Shown in pieces: positions 35,734-48,152 of a DNA stretch of 64,000 nt. A model generated the notes under the pieces. That model worked only from the letters and a program-made list of their open reading frames with translations. It had not been told where the DNA came from and made no database searches. Made by a program: the position numbers and the translations under genes. How positions within the stretch are numbered: the first letter of the stretch is position 1; every line of letters starts with the position of its first letter. The stretch comes from Lumnitzera littorea (Eukaryota; Streptophyta; Magnoliopsida; Myrtales; Combretaceae): the NCBI GenBank assembly GCA_024138015.1, contig JAMXBB010000002.1, forward strand, positions 53,473,486 to 53,537,485. Direction: 5' to 3'.

Positions 35734-37674
35734 CTTAGCCTCAACTATGTCTACTTGTTGCAAGGGAATACTTAAGTAAACAAAGAACCTAAGTAAAGAA
35801 GTAGACGACAAAGTGTATCTTCTTCTTCTTAGGGTTCATCTTGTCAAACATAAGAACCATGTATGCCTTAGTTTGGAAACAAAAGCAAATTGTTAGAAGA
35901 ATAGCACAAAAACAAAGCTTTAAATTAGATTTAGCCACACTTACCTCATGCATCTTGCCACAAGTGAGCCTTGTTGCTCTGTCCCTAATGGATATAGTAA
36001 ACACCGTGTCTAAAACATTAATGTCCTCTAATACGGATTAGGGGAAGATCCTCTTATTGACCTTCCTTTCCTTAGGCTCCTATTAGTGTAACGAGCCTAC
36101 TACTTAGGATGAAAGATCTCCTCTCTACCTTCCAAGTTCACTAAGGTCATCCCTTTAGTTACAGTGGCGACCTATACCTCAGCCTGTAAGGTAAGAACCA
36201 TAACAACCTCAGTATGAGGCACTTCCTCCCAAGCAACGACTCCTCGATCAAAGGAGGCACTTGCTCTTCCTCGAAACCAACACCGATACTAACCTTCCCT
36301 TAGACAACATCAATCCCTATTTCAACAGGACCCTTAGAAACTATGTCCTTAACATTCTTAACGTGAAGACTTTTCAAGCATCCCTGAACCTCTTTACTGT
36401 CCTAACCCCTCTTCTTTAGCCTCTTTTCCATCATAGGCCTTTGGAAACACAAGCAAAGATGACTTGACCCTTCAACGGCTTGCTTATCAATACCCCAGGC
36501 CTTCTTTTTCTCTCCCTTTCTAACCTTGGAAGTAGCGTCATTCACTTCCTTCTCCATCCTCTTCACCTTAGCATTATCTAGTAAGGCAATCACATTCACA
36601 GTAGCCAATTTTCAAGCTACAAGAAAAAACAAGAAAAGGAGTTAGTTAAATATCAACAAACCTTACTAAGTTCTAACTCTTCCCTTAAGGTATTTCTCCT
36701 TGAGCATAGCAGATTAAGCGGCACCTTGGCACGAGACCAACTAAAGCAGCACACTAGACAATAGAAAAGGACCTATAACATGGGCAAGAATGTCATGCCC
36801 TATATTAAATTTCTATATAAATAACAGCCGCATTCTAAGGCTAACATTTCCTCATTTACCATTGGTCCAATTACTCGACAACCACCTTAAGGTCATATTG
36901 GCCAAGATCATCTTTAGGCATAGTCTAGATAGGTTTCCTCATTGTGTCTAGAAGTCAAATCCATACTTTGACCTGATGACCACATAGTTATCCTTCCAGC
37001 CATGGGCCTTAGAAGATAACCCCTCGAAAAGCCATTGACTTGGATAAGTTGATAAATAAATTCAGCTGGCCTTATTCTCATATTGAAAAAATAGTAAGAC
37101 CATATTGACATCAACCTTTGAAGGAACCAGTTACATAATGCCTTAAAGGTCACCAATCATCTAATTGAGTTTAATGCAAGTTGGGATTGGCTCAAACAAT
37201 GGCATACAAAGAACTCCATTAGTAAATCTAAGAACAAAAGTTGAAACCCATATTCAACCTATGTGTAGTACAAGAAAAGCTCTTATCCCATACATTAGGG
37301 CGCTCCATCATCCACACCAAGACAAATAACCACCCAATTTGGAGGACAATACGCATTGGCAATGATACTAAACTCGATGTTGGGGAGGTCATTAGGACCT
37401 TCACCTTCCCCAGCTTCCAAGTAAAGCACTTCAATTGCCTCACCTTCTTCTCCATTATTTGCGTAGTCATTATAAGGAATCCTTCTAATCATCTCCCATC
37501 TATTAAAAATGCCTTGTGCTTGAGAGCTAAAAACCTTATTCTCCACTATCATGTCACTACCACCTCATGCTACCATTGGGAGGGCAGTGGAGTACCCTCT
37601 TTAGTAAGACCAAAATTATTGATCTCATGATAAAGATCAAGGGAAACGCTACTTGAGCTTAATGCTTTGTCCAT
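35734..37674 (-). pseudogene. N-terminal part of the same minus-strand retroelement ORF
   Basis: Possible start ATG at 37674 (MDKALSSSSVSLDLYHEINN). Shifting frames give LFVLVWMMERPNVWDKSF, ALCNWFLQRLMSIWSYYF (about 37150) and a Lys/Arg-rich segment RKGEKKKAWGIDK (about 36510). I do not recognise the family with confidence. Position and decay suggest a retroelement ORF, perhaps gag-like or of LARD type. The last bases before the solo LTR encode VEAKEA, which joins in frame to AHAKEEA on the other side. Confidence 0.4.
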
Positions 37675-37936
37675 AGTTGAAGAAAGCTTGAAAAGTTCCT
37701 TTGAAAGTGAAAAGTAAATGATGGAAAAAGGTGAAAGGAAAGAAGGAAGTGCAGAAAATTCTCTAGGACAATGTATGAAGACTTCTTGAAAGCGATGTAC
37801 AAAAGTGAGAAGGGGAAACAAACACCTTAACCTTATTTTTATTAAAGAATAGAAAAGTGAATTGAGGGATATCAAGAAAGGAGTGCCGTGAAATCACCCA
37901 TGATAGGAACAAACCAATTGTGCTACCCATCACATC

Positions 37937-39000
37937 TGTCACGTCCCAATTTTACCACACGCGCTTCTACGTCCCTAATACATTAGTTATGCACCAAAAT
38001 TCAAATTCTTACTTCCTTTAGAAGTTAGAGGCCTTTTTTATCCATAAAAGAAAACCTTTAAGCCCTTAAAATGCAACTTTAAGTTTGCTCCCTATTTAGC
38101 TTAGCTCGATGTTCTAAGCTGGTCATCCAACACAGCCACTTTGAATTAGGAGAATGCTCTAAGTTAGATCACTGTTTCAAAGTGAGCTTAGATCAAACCT
38201 AGAAGGCCTAACTATTAACCTACTCTCCTCATAACTCCCCATTAACAAGAGTTGGGGTGGGGGGGGTGGGGAGGAGGGACGATAAGTTTTGGTAGGTAAT
38301 TTTAGACTTAGGACCTTTAGGCCCAATTTGACCTTGCCTCCGTTAGTAACCAACCAGAAGGTTTAGACTAATGTGAGCCTGACCTACCTTAGATGGCATG
38401 AAACTAATCCTTTATAAAGTTAAGCTCGTTTGGCCTTATATGGATCATGTTTCCAACATGCACCTCTCCTTCCCTCAAGCTTGCTAACTTAATCCTAGGG
38501 TTACATGACAATAGAGAGACCCTTAGGTCTTAGGAGACTTTATGCTCATCATAACTCTTCTGAGCCTAAGAGATCTCAGCCTCTTATCCAAGTCAGCCCT
38601 AGACTTTCCTTAAAAAGAATCCCTCATGCAAATACACTTTTCATCTTGAGAAGACTCCAAATTAGGAAATTGCCAACTTAAGAAGATGCAACCTATAGGA
38701 ACACTTGTTAAAAATATCTTGGCCCTTTCTCTTTTAAATAGGGGATGAGGTCACCAAGCATGCAAACTTGACTAATTTGACTATTACTCTACCAAATTTT
38801 CTCTACAATTCTAACTTAGACATGGAGTGTCCATGCTAAAGCTACTTTTAGTGTGTTTTTGTAGGTCTTACTAACCAAGAGCATAAGGACCAAGCCCTGA
38901 TGCCCAAGAAAGAGGCCTAGTTAACCCCGTCTTCATCTCTAGTAGAGTTTCTAGTCAAGAGTAACTTATCATATGTATGGTGAAGATGATAATTGGGCAA
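37937..39000 (-). mobile_element. LTR-like DNA, probable 5' LTR of the minus-strand element
   Basis: TGTCACGTCCC at 37937 would be the minus-strand LTR end, and a TATA-like TATTTAAAAG (minus) lies near 38735-38744. It contains a G-rich run near 38253-38271. No target duplication or start could be fixed, so the call is tentative. Confidence 0.3.
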
Positions 39001-41280
39001 TATGAAATGTAAGTGAAAATGATGTGCCCCAATAAGTTTTAAGGTACAATCTCTAAGCGTACAAATATACAATTACCCAATATATGAAATTTAACCTTAT
39101 TTAACATGTTTAATAGACAAAGGAAATATTTTTATTTATTATGTGTGTAGAAACTCATGACATAAAAGGGATATGAACAATTATTAATTAAAAAAATTCT
39201 AATAAATAACTAAATTATTTTTTTTTTCAAATTCCTATAATTAGTATCACTCACAATGATAAGAATCAAAGGAGGATTAATTAGATGTGTCGATATTACT
39301 TAAGATGATCTAATTAATGTGATCATTACAATCAAATAAATTCCATTGAGAAGAATTTGTTGAATATTGTTAACCATTTAGATGGCTAAAGGGACCCATT
39401 TGAATGGAGATTGAGATATGAAGACCCAATTGGATTCCCAACATTGATTTGTTTGGAAAGAGAATGATCAATCCATAAGTCATGCAAATGAGACCTTGAG
39501 CTAGTTAGATGGAACTTCTGGCATGCAAGTTAGTTTGATGGAATCCTAAAGGTAGTCGGATGGGCCCTTAATCGTCTATAGTTCCACACTCCTTGTAATT
39601 TTAGACAGTTTCTCAAATCTTATTTTAGACTTGATTTACTCCTTGGTTTATTTATAAGAGCTTGTTACCTTGATTCCCATTATCTCCCTCCAGTTTCTAG
39701 AGATTTACTGTCAAATTTAATTTCTTTTTCAACTTGTGGAACTTTTGTTATACAAATAAACCCTTTGTACCTTGCTTCTACTTACCCTCAATAACTTGCT
39801 CCCTTGTGACTTTAGCTGCACTTATGGGAAATATAAACAATCTTTTATGCACCTATCCTATGAATGTAAGTATTTTCAAACCTACCATAAACCGCTCGCA
39901 TATTAGATTGCTACAACCTCCCTAATCTTATGTATGTAGCATTTGTTGGTACTACATCACAACTCATCTCATCTGCATACTTTCCTAAGATAAAGGATAA
40001 TTTTACCTACTTATTGACATGGATAGCCCCTTTCTCAACAAACTAGAGCAAGTTATATGACTTAACATGAGGCATAGTCCTCTAGCCTAAATCATGGACT
40101 AAAGTAATAGAAGTAAAAAATATGTATGATTGCTTCTATTAAGAACATATATTTTTCTTTACTAAGCAATAAGTATGGAACAAATTTTAATCTTTACCCA
40201 TTTCATTCTAAAGTATTAATAATCAAATCATATCAAATGACACCAGACATAACTCTCCATTCCACTCCATTAGTGATACCTTATTCACCATCAAACTCTT
40301 TCATATATGCCTCTACATCTTTTACATTCTCCTCTACTTCCTCTTTACTATCTCCTATGATGTTTTAGTTATATCAGTGACTTATATCATAAAATAATAA
40401 TGTGTTAGGTTTAAAGTCAAATTTAACATTTCAAACTATCATGGTCTTAAAGTATAGCTAATGATCATTGTTTGCTACTAGGCCAGTGCCTAAAACAATC
40501 ATCAACACTATTAGAAGCACTATTGCCAACACTTACAAGCACCACTATCTACACTTAGCCACTAAACCTATTATCAACAACTACTACACCAAAAACCTTA
40601 ACACATTAGAGTCACAACTAGCCACCATTAAAACTTCATTAGTTGTTATCAACCTTCTCAACATCAACTATCATCAAACCCTTATTAGCTACCATCAACC
40701 CCCTCAACATCAGCCACCATCAAACCTTCAATATTGGCTACAACATTAGCCATCAACAACCAATTTCAACCCATTTCAAGCCCTAGCTCCTCATAACAAT
40801 CACTTGTATGATCATTTCAACCCATTTTGAAACCTTAACTATAGAGACCAACCACTACTATAACCAATTTCAATCTAATATAAAATTCAACCACTATAAT
40901 TTACTAAGATCAACCAACATCGAGCCACCAAGTTCAACCTATATGAAATCTTTTAACACAATGATTTAAGGTTGTTGGTGTTCTATATATTAAGAATGAT
41001 TAATAGTTAATTTATAGTCATCTTGTCCTTCTTTCTTGTGTCCTAGAAAGTAAATCAATGAATTAATCATTGTCATGTCTAAATTTATCGTCACATTACT
41101 TATATTTCTTACTCCAATACTTATCTCTATCAAAATGAATGGTAAGAATGATTTTCAATGAGCATGCATGATTTAAGCCTTTTTTAGTGGTGAAGGACAT
41201 CTTAAAATTCTATTCGATTTGTCTCCTAAGGAGATAGATGGTAAATATGCTGAACGGAATTAAATTGATCAATAATATCT
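39001..41280. other. AT-rich intergenic DNA
   Basis: No credible gene. 40490-40930 is low-complexity, built from variants of CCACCATCAA and ATCAACC; its apparent ORF (40468-40749) is Thr/Asn/His/Gln-rich with no family resemblance. Confidence 0.35.
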
Positions 41281-41369
41281 TCATTTGTTATTAAATCCAA
41301 ATTTGCACTTTTGACCGTTATTATTTAAAGAATATAAATTAAATGTATAATATAGAGTTGTATTGGCTC

Positions 41370-41377
41370 TATAAAAA
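41370..41377 (+). promoter_or_regulatory. Possible TATA box of the BSK gene
   Basis: TATAAAAA in 'ggctctataaaaatgaaag', about 370 bases before the start codon. It is the best TATA candidate upstream. If correct, the 5' leader is about 340 bases. Nothing else confirms the transcription start. Confidence 0.3.
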
Positions 41378-41745
41378 TGAAAGATATTTTGATAGGTATT
41401 TATGAGGAGTAATTTTTTTTTAGTTTTATTTTCTTTCCTATTCTCTTGGTAAATTGTTTGTAAATGTAACAATATACTTCTAAAACTAATAGGTTGCCAC
41501 TTTTCACTTGCATCACTAGATTGCTGAAAAAACATATTAAACAACACAGCCCGGTACAATACAGTCATCCCAATTAATATTATGAGTTGAAAACAGAACA
41601 TCCTTCGTGGAAGAGAGATGGCTGCTACATAAACAATAGACAACGAGCAAAACACTGAGTTTGGAGTTTGCAGAGCAGAACTGAGACTGAGAGCGATGCA
41701 GTGAATTGGAGTATCCACCAGTCTTTGTAACAATCACTAGTAGCA

Positions 41746-41824
41746 ATGGGAGCTCGTTGCTGCAAATTCTCTCTCTGCTGGTTCCACTCTCACCTCAAGC
41801 CCTCCGTTCCCAACTCCGACGACC

Positions 41825-41863
<39 letters not shown>

Positions 41864-43527
41864 TAAACGTCACCATTTACATGCGGATGAAGATTATATT
41901 ATCAATGATGATTTATTTTATATTGCAGAGAATGGTGGTAAGGACGAGGAGAAGAAGAAGCAGTGGCCGAGTTTCAAGGAGTTCAGCTTCGAACAGCTCA
42001 ACGCAGCAACCGGTGGTTTCTCTCGAGAAAACATAGTGTCGGAGCACGGTGAAAAAGCTCCTAACGTTGTTTACAAAGGAAAGCTCGACAATGGCACGTG
42101 GATCGCCATCAAGCGCTTTAACCGGCTCGCTTGGCCTGATTCTCGCCAATTCCTCGTCTGTTTCAACTCGATTATAATTCATTTTTAGTTGTTTAATAGT
42201 AGTAATGCCAGTAACTCCCTGTAACTGATTTGTAGGTTTATTATATAATATATACAGGATGAAGCCAGATCAGTGGGGAGTTTAAGAAGTGAGAAGTTGG
42301 CCAACCTGATCGGTTGTTGCTGTGATGGCGATGAGAGATTGCTTGTTGCCGAGTTTATGCCTCATGAAACGCTTGCTAAGCATCTCTTCCACTGTCTGCT
42401 CTCTCTCTAAATATCTTTATGCATGCATTGCGAGTTTATTGATATCAATTATGTTTTTCCTAAAGATTCGAGCATTCAGACCTTCGCATATGCACGAAGC
42501 CCTTCGTAGTGAGATGCCTTTTCGGAGCCTATACGGTCTCCGTTTTGATTCTGAGACCCAATTTAAACCACAATCCCCCGGTTCATTAGTGTTGATTTGG
42601 GATGGTTTTTGTGTATTCTATTTACACCAATGTGCCATTCTGTTCCCATAGATATGTCGATATTTTAGTTTAGTGTAGTTATTTTTCTAATGAAAATCTT
42701 AGATCTTCATTGAAGTAGGTAAATTGGTGACTGAGAGTAAGCATGGCATGTCACCACTTTTTCTTAATATATATGCTATTGCATTACAATGTTGTATTGT
42801 TTCTTAAAGCAAAGACTTCATGCACCTGCTCTCTGCTGTTCTTAACACGTGATCTGAATTTTCGTCTATTGGTTCAGGGGAATCCCAGCCCATGAAATGG
42901 CCAATGCGGCTAAGAGTTGCTCTTTATCTAGCACAAGCTTTGGATTACTGCAGTGGTAAAGGGCGTGCTTTGTATCATGATCTCAATGCTTACAGAGTAT
43001 TATTTGACCAGGTGAGAAATTAAATTAGTTTTGCTTGCTTGCCTCTGTCGAATTTGAGTTTTTGGTCACTCATAACTTTGGTCATGGATGACAGGATGGT
43101 AATCCCAGGCTGTCCTGTTTTGGGCTTATGAAGAATAGTAGAGATGGAAAGAGCTATAGCACAAACTTAGCGTTTACTCCACCAGAATATCTGAGAACAG
43201 GTGGAATTTCCAAGAATAAAAAGATCAGGAAGAATTTCCTATTGAGAGTGCATTGTGAACTTCTTATGAAAGATGTTGATATGCAAAATAGAAAGAAAAT
43301 TCGTTGGAGCTGATGAATATAGCAGACGCATATATTAACTTGAATTTGCACCTTTTCTTGACCGCTCACTTCTATTCATACGACCTGAACTTTTGCATGC
43401 TTTATAAATGGACATTGGTATTTGAAATGGTTGCTGACTTGATAAACATACGGGTTATACCTTTATGACAAAAAGCTGTCAAATTTTTTTCCATGAATAA
43501 TGTATGGGTTGCCTTTTCTTTTCCTTC

Positions 43528-43561
<34 letters not shown>

Positions 43562-46500
43562 TGTGTGTTTGAGGTGGAAGTTTATTTCTGTGCATATTTT
43601 AGTAACTGATTGTGGTTGCTTTTATTCTTTGGCAGGCAGAGTGACGGCTGAAAGTGTAGTTTTCAGTTTTGGAACCATACTGCTTGACCTTTTGAGTGGA
43701 AAGCATATCCCCCCTAGCCATGTATGTTCATTGAATAATTCCACTGGAACAAAAATATGTATATATTTGAAATTTATACAGTGCTTAATTTCATTTTGGA
43801 CAAAATGGAGGGATAGCAAGGCATGGCTTTTAAGGACTCAACAGATCCTGTAGTCTGGTTTTGCTTCCCATGATCCTTGATAATTTGACTGAGTAAAGAG
43901 TCATTACCCAAGTAAAATTTTTTATTACATGAGTTCTTGTGTTTTTGACATTTATGTTGCACAAACAACCTGAACACTCACTGTCTTCTTGAGCACTGTG
44001 GCAGAAGGTGTCTTGACCTGCTTCATCATGAGTACTTATTTTGTGCTCGACACTGTTCTGGTTCTGATGCAAGTTTACTCCTATCATACTGGCAGGCGCT
44101 AGACCTCATTCGTGGCAAGAACTTTCTAATGTTGATGGATTCTGCATTGGAAGGTCACTTTTCAAATGATGAAGGCACTGAGCTAGTTCGGTTAGCTTCT
44201 CGTTGTTTGCAGTATGAAGCTCGTGAGAGACCAAATGCAAAGTCCCTTGTTTCAGTTCTCATGTCACTCCAGAAAGAAGCAGAGGTATGCTAGATGGCTT
44301 TGGATAACCACCTTGCCTACATTCATGAATTGGTTTGTTTGTGGTGCTTAATTTATTGAATTCCTCATCTGAAACTTTGTTTGCAGTCATTGCATTTTTC
44401 AGCACACAAAAAAATACGCACTACAAACATCCAGTGTGCACTAGCATTCTCATGTCTTATGCTACTACAAGTTTGTGAACCCTTGGTTGCCGCTTAAAAT
44501 ATTTGAAGAAAATTAGTAACATATAATATATATCATATTCAATCTCTACAGTACTTTACTGATCTTGTTCACATTAAGTTGGACTAGCTTTGCTTCTGGT
44601 CACAATCAGTTTTCAGTTCATGCTTGTTGAATCTTTTTCTCTATATGTATGCTCTTCTCTGTGCTTGTGTTTACTGTTCCATTATTTTTGTGCTTATCCT
44701 AGTTAATTTTTTATGGTCCTATATATACTTATTAGACTGAATTTACCTTTAGAATTGATAATATTAGCAAAATTAGCATATATATGAAAAGAGAATTTTG
44801 CTAGATGCCACAAGTAATGTCTCATTTACTATAGCATGCAAGCAGGTTCCATCTTATGTACTTCTCGGTATTCAGTGGGAAACAATATCAACAATGCAGT
44901 CGTTATCACTGACTCCTTTTGGTGAAGCATGCTTGCGAAGAGATCTCACTGCCATTCATGAGATTTTAGAGAAGATTGGGTACAGGGATGATGAAGGCAT
45001 TGCTAATGAGGTGCGCTTATCCCTCTGTCTGATATTTTTAGATTTGCTACATCTATTTCTCTCAAAAGTTATCCATGATGGATGATAGATTTTAGATTCA
45101 CAATTGGATGATCTAAAAGATTAATATAGAAGTAATACAACAATAATAGTGGAAACTGATGGTATAATATCTTTTTTTATATGATGAAGCTATCGATCTT
45201 GATAGAATACATGTCATGAGTTAGCTTGTTCAATTCCCCTATCTAGAGAGCCCATCTGACCGAGAAAAAACCACTTTGTGTTTGATGAATGTCTTTTATG
45301 GAGGATATAATGGAGCAATAGAAGTGAGATTTTATGCCCTATTTATGTTTTATTGACAGAAGTTAGGAAAAGAATCCTTTTCAATGCAGTGGCTCTGCTT
45401 CTTTTAAGCAATTCCATATTTTACAGACGTGGACTTTAATTGTTAATAAATGGCTGTTTTTCATCTTAAGCAAAATTCTATGTGATGCTTACTGGGAACT
45501 TTGCAATCTTGACCTATGTGCTGAATTAGACAAACAGGTTAGACAGATCACCTGGGTGCTGAATTAAACTGGAATAGCTTATATAGATCCTTGACTTGTG
45601 GTTCTCAAGTAACACTAGACAAAAATGCAGGAGCAAAGATAATGGTAATGAGGGTTATATTGATACGCTTAGCTAGATAAATTATTTGGCCGCACGGTGA
45701 AGTGAAAGTTCATTATGTTTTTTCACTAAACTATAGAAAGAGTGGAGTATCTGAAGAAATTAATCATTGAGCGGCTAGAAGTTGCATGTACTCATGATCC
45801 CTGCTATAGATGTTTTGTTCTGTGGTCAATCTCTCTGATTCACTATGTGCTCTGTATGGGAAAGATTTCTTCTCCTCTGCAGCATTTACTGACGATAAGT
45901 GACATCCTGCACTATTTACAACAGGTCACCCGTGGTTTTTGAAGGGTGACATAGTACCAATTGCATCATTGAAATTCATCCAAAAAATTGTGCCATTAAA
46001 TCACATTTGTTGTCCCAAAATTAGCTGTGTGAAGCTTCATAATTGGATGGAGCGAGCATTTTTGTTTTGTTAGAGAGCTTGGTAAAAATACATATATTTG
46101 TCCGTTCACAAAATCATCTCTTGTAAATCACAGTGTATATTGCTTGATAAGAATCTCGAGGACTTGGCATTTTATGGAGTGATGATTTTATGGTTTTGTC
46201 CTCACAGTTATCTTTTCAAGTATGGACCAGTCAAATGCAGGAGACATTAAATTCTAAGAAGCATGGTGACACTGCTTTTAAAGCAAAAGACTTTGCAACT
46301 GCCATTGACTATTACACACAGGTTTGTTTTTTGACGATCATGCAACTAAGCATTGCATTCTTCACCCAAGAACATGAAGTTGCTCTCTAATGTGTATGAT
46401 ACTTAAAGCAACCAGTTTATCACAATGTTGTTCTGTGCATAATGTATGATGAGAATCGGAGCTTGCCTGCATAATGCATTGCACAGCGTAGGCATTATAA

Positions 46501-46892
46501 TGATGATTCTGAGCTGTAGTTAACTTTGGTATCAGCTTGGAAGTTAGCAGTATTATCGTTTCATTATTTTAGGATACTGCTCTAGTTGAATACCAAATAT
46601 TCATAGGTCTAAATTTCCGTTGTTCAAGTGAATGGCTTATGTGCTGCAGTTCATTGATGGTGGAACCATGGTGTCACCCACCATATACGCGAGGCGTTGC
46701 TTATCATACTTGATGACTGAAATGGTAAAAGAAGCTCTTGGGGATGCAATGCAAGCTCTGGTTGTGTCACCTGAATGGCCGACTGGTTTTTATATTCAAG
46801 CGGTTTGTTTTTTTAGCCTTGGAATGGAAAATGAAGCACAAGAATGCTTGAAGGAGGCCACCGAGTTAGAGTTAAAATGGAAGAAAAAGTGA
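41746..46892 (+). CDS. BSK5: BRASSINOSTEROID-SIGNALING KINASE, BSK5 type (10 exons, 493 aa)
   Basis: Exons: 41746-41827, 41929-42155, 42258-42393, 42878-43011, 43095-43200, 43636-43721, 44096-44284, 44846-45010, 46208-46321 and 46650-46892. All introns are GT-AG and the joined frame is open. BSKs are plasma-membrane receptor-like cytoplasmic kinases that act below receptor kinases such as BRI1 and immune receptors. The start MGARCCKFSLCW gives the N-myristoylation Gly2 and nearby Cys used for membrane attachment, as in BSK5. The kinase domain spans about residues 60-310: the ATP-site Lys is K89 (WIAIKRF), the catalytic loop reads YHDLNAYR (about 181-188) instead of HRDLKxxN, and DFG is CFG (201-203), so activity is doubtful, as known for the family. 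A TPR region spans about 385-480. Length fits the family (about 490). Intron 8 (1.2 kb) is the longest. Confidence 0.95.
41829..41860 (+). repeat. (TC)n microsatellite at the donor site of BSK intron 1
   Basis: About 16 TC units start within the GT donor of the 101-bp first intron. The donor is GTCTCT, a weak match to GTAAGT. Unspliced reading stays open for about 70 more codons, so length variation here might alter the N-terminal segment if splicing failed. Confidence 0.85.
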
Positions 46893-47679
46893 GTTGTATA
46901 GGTTTTCAATTAATGCAATTTTTCTCATTTTACTTCTGGCTAGTTGTGTTTAGTGTTTGCATCAGCCCATTTTTCAAAAAATTTGGTGCTAATATCTGCA
47001 ATTCTGACATCAATTAATTTACCAAAAAATGAATGCTTGGTTTTGGTAATAGATAGAGATACCTTGGATTTCACTTTTTTTATTTCCCTTTCTCTCTTTA
47101 CAAGAAACCGTAAACTGTGAGAATAGCTCCATTTTATATTGGGCTGTTGACAGGAATTTCCACCTCTTCTTCTTTTTTTTTTTTTTTTTTTTTTTAATAC
47201 AGATGAAGTGTATAATCAAATATAAAAAACAGGAGTAGTTTCTGTTTTACGCTTTTAACAAACACTGTAGTAAGCCTTTTACGATTTTACCTGATACCTT
47301 CAACTGTGCTCTCCGATCCGGTTTTGTCAATGTTGCCTAAATGTTTCATTCTAAATGCTGTTCCCACTCTCCTCAGATATACAGTCACTACTAGAAACTG
47401 CACAAAAAGAGGGATTCCAGTTTCAATAATGCTTATTCCTTTAATTGGTAGGGTCCTAATGCCAGCATAGAGAGAACAACATTTTTTCGAGTTTTATATA
47501 AATCGATCCTCAGAGAAAGACACAAAAATAAAGTGACATTGACGACAAAATCCACTTAAATAATGATGTTTTAAATTCAAATTTGAATAAAAGTAGACAA
47601 GATGGAACATCTACTCGAAGCAGTATCATTGGGGAAGGTATGAACACGGGGATAAAAGTGGAACGACCACTAAATAAAA
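46893..47679. other. 3' flank of BSK gene and intergenic DNA
   Basis: No second gene is seen. A poly-T run lies at 47173-47195. No strong AATAAA signal is evident close to the stop codon. Confidence 0.4.
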
Positions 47680-47892
47680 TCACCAAATGACGACATGTTC
47701 ATTGCTCAATATTAGCCTGGAGAAGGTGACGCTATTTGAAATGTAGTTTTCACGCACGTCCAAAGTACTCGTGCTTGGAACATTGCTTGCAGCAGGATGA
47801 CGAATCTCGCATATCCTGAGATAATCAACCGACAAAGCGATAATCAACAACGTATTGAAAATGAGAATTTGAACGAAAATACTAAACTTCAT
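47680..47892 (-). CDS. Candidate small secreted peptide (70 aa), unrecognised
   Basis: ATG at 47892, stop at 47680-47682. Residues 1-21 (MKFSIFVQILIFNTLLIIAL then S) look like a signal peptide: one Lys, then a hydrophobic stretch. The remaining 49 residues are polar, with one Cys, and end EHVVIW. I do not recognise a CLE, IDA, CEP, RALF or PIP motif. It lies 0.8 kb past the BSK gene on the opposite strand, in DNA otherwise free of transposon protein relics. No clear TATA box. A chance ORF of this length is quite possible. Confidence 0.25.
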   Translation of the reverse strand: MKFSIFVQILIFNTLLIIALSVDYLRICEIRHPAASNVPSTSTLDVRENYISNSVTFSRLILSNEHVVIW

Positions 47893-48115
47893 AAGATGAT
47901 GGTACCACTAAACTAATACAACAAACAAAAGTAATGATGGGCTAGATAATATTATGGATGAATAGAAGTATCTATCAAATCTTAACACTAGGTTTATAGA
48001 CCTAAATCGAACCTTTTAAAACAAAATTATTAGTAATTTTTTCTTTTAACATAGCATATTTTCTTTTAATTGTACAAATATCAGTCTTATTAACTTTTTA
48101 TATGATGCCATTGCA

Positions 48116-48117
<2 letters not shown>

Positions 48118-48152
<35 letters not shown>
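48118..48152 (+). repeat. (TTA)n microsatellite
   Basis: About 11 TTA units. Confidence 0.9.

Noticed and set aside
40468..40749. 93-codon ORF rich in Asn, His, Thr and Gln
   Set aside because: Low-complexity CCACCATCAA repeats make a long frame by chance; no domain is visible.
41706..41745. Upstream in-line ATG at 41706 as the BSK start
   Set aside because: It lies in a different frame from exon 1, and the family start MGARC with Gly2 is at 41746.
41281..41746. Minus-strand ORFs upstream of the BSK gene (150 and 69 codons)
   Set aside because: They overlap the promoter and leader of BSK, lack any family resemblance and have no codon or motif support.
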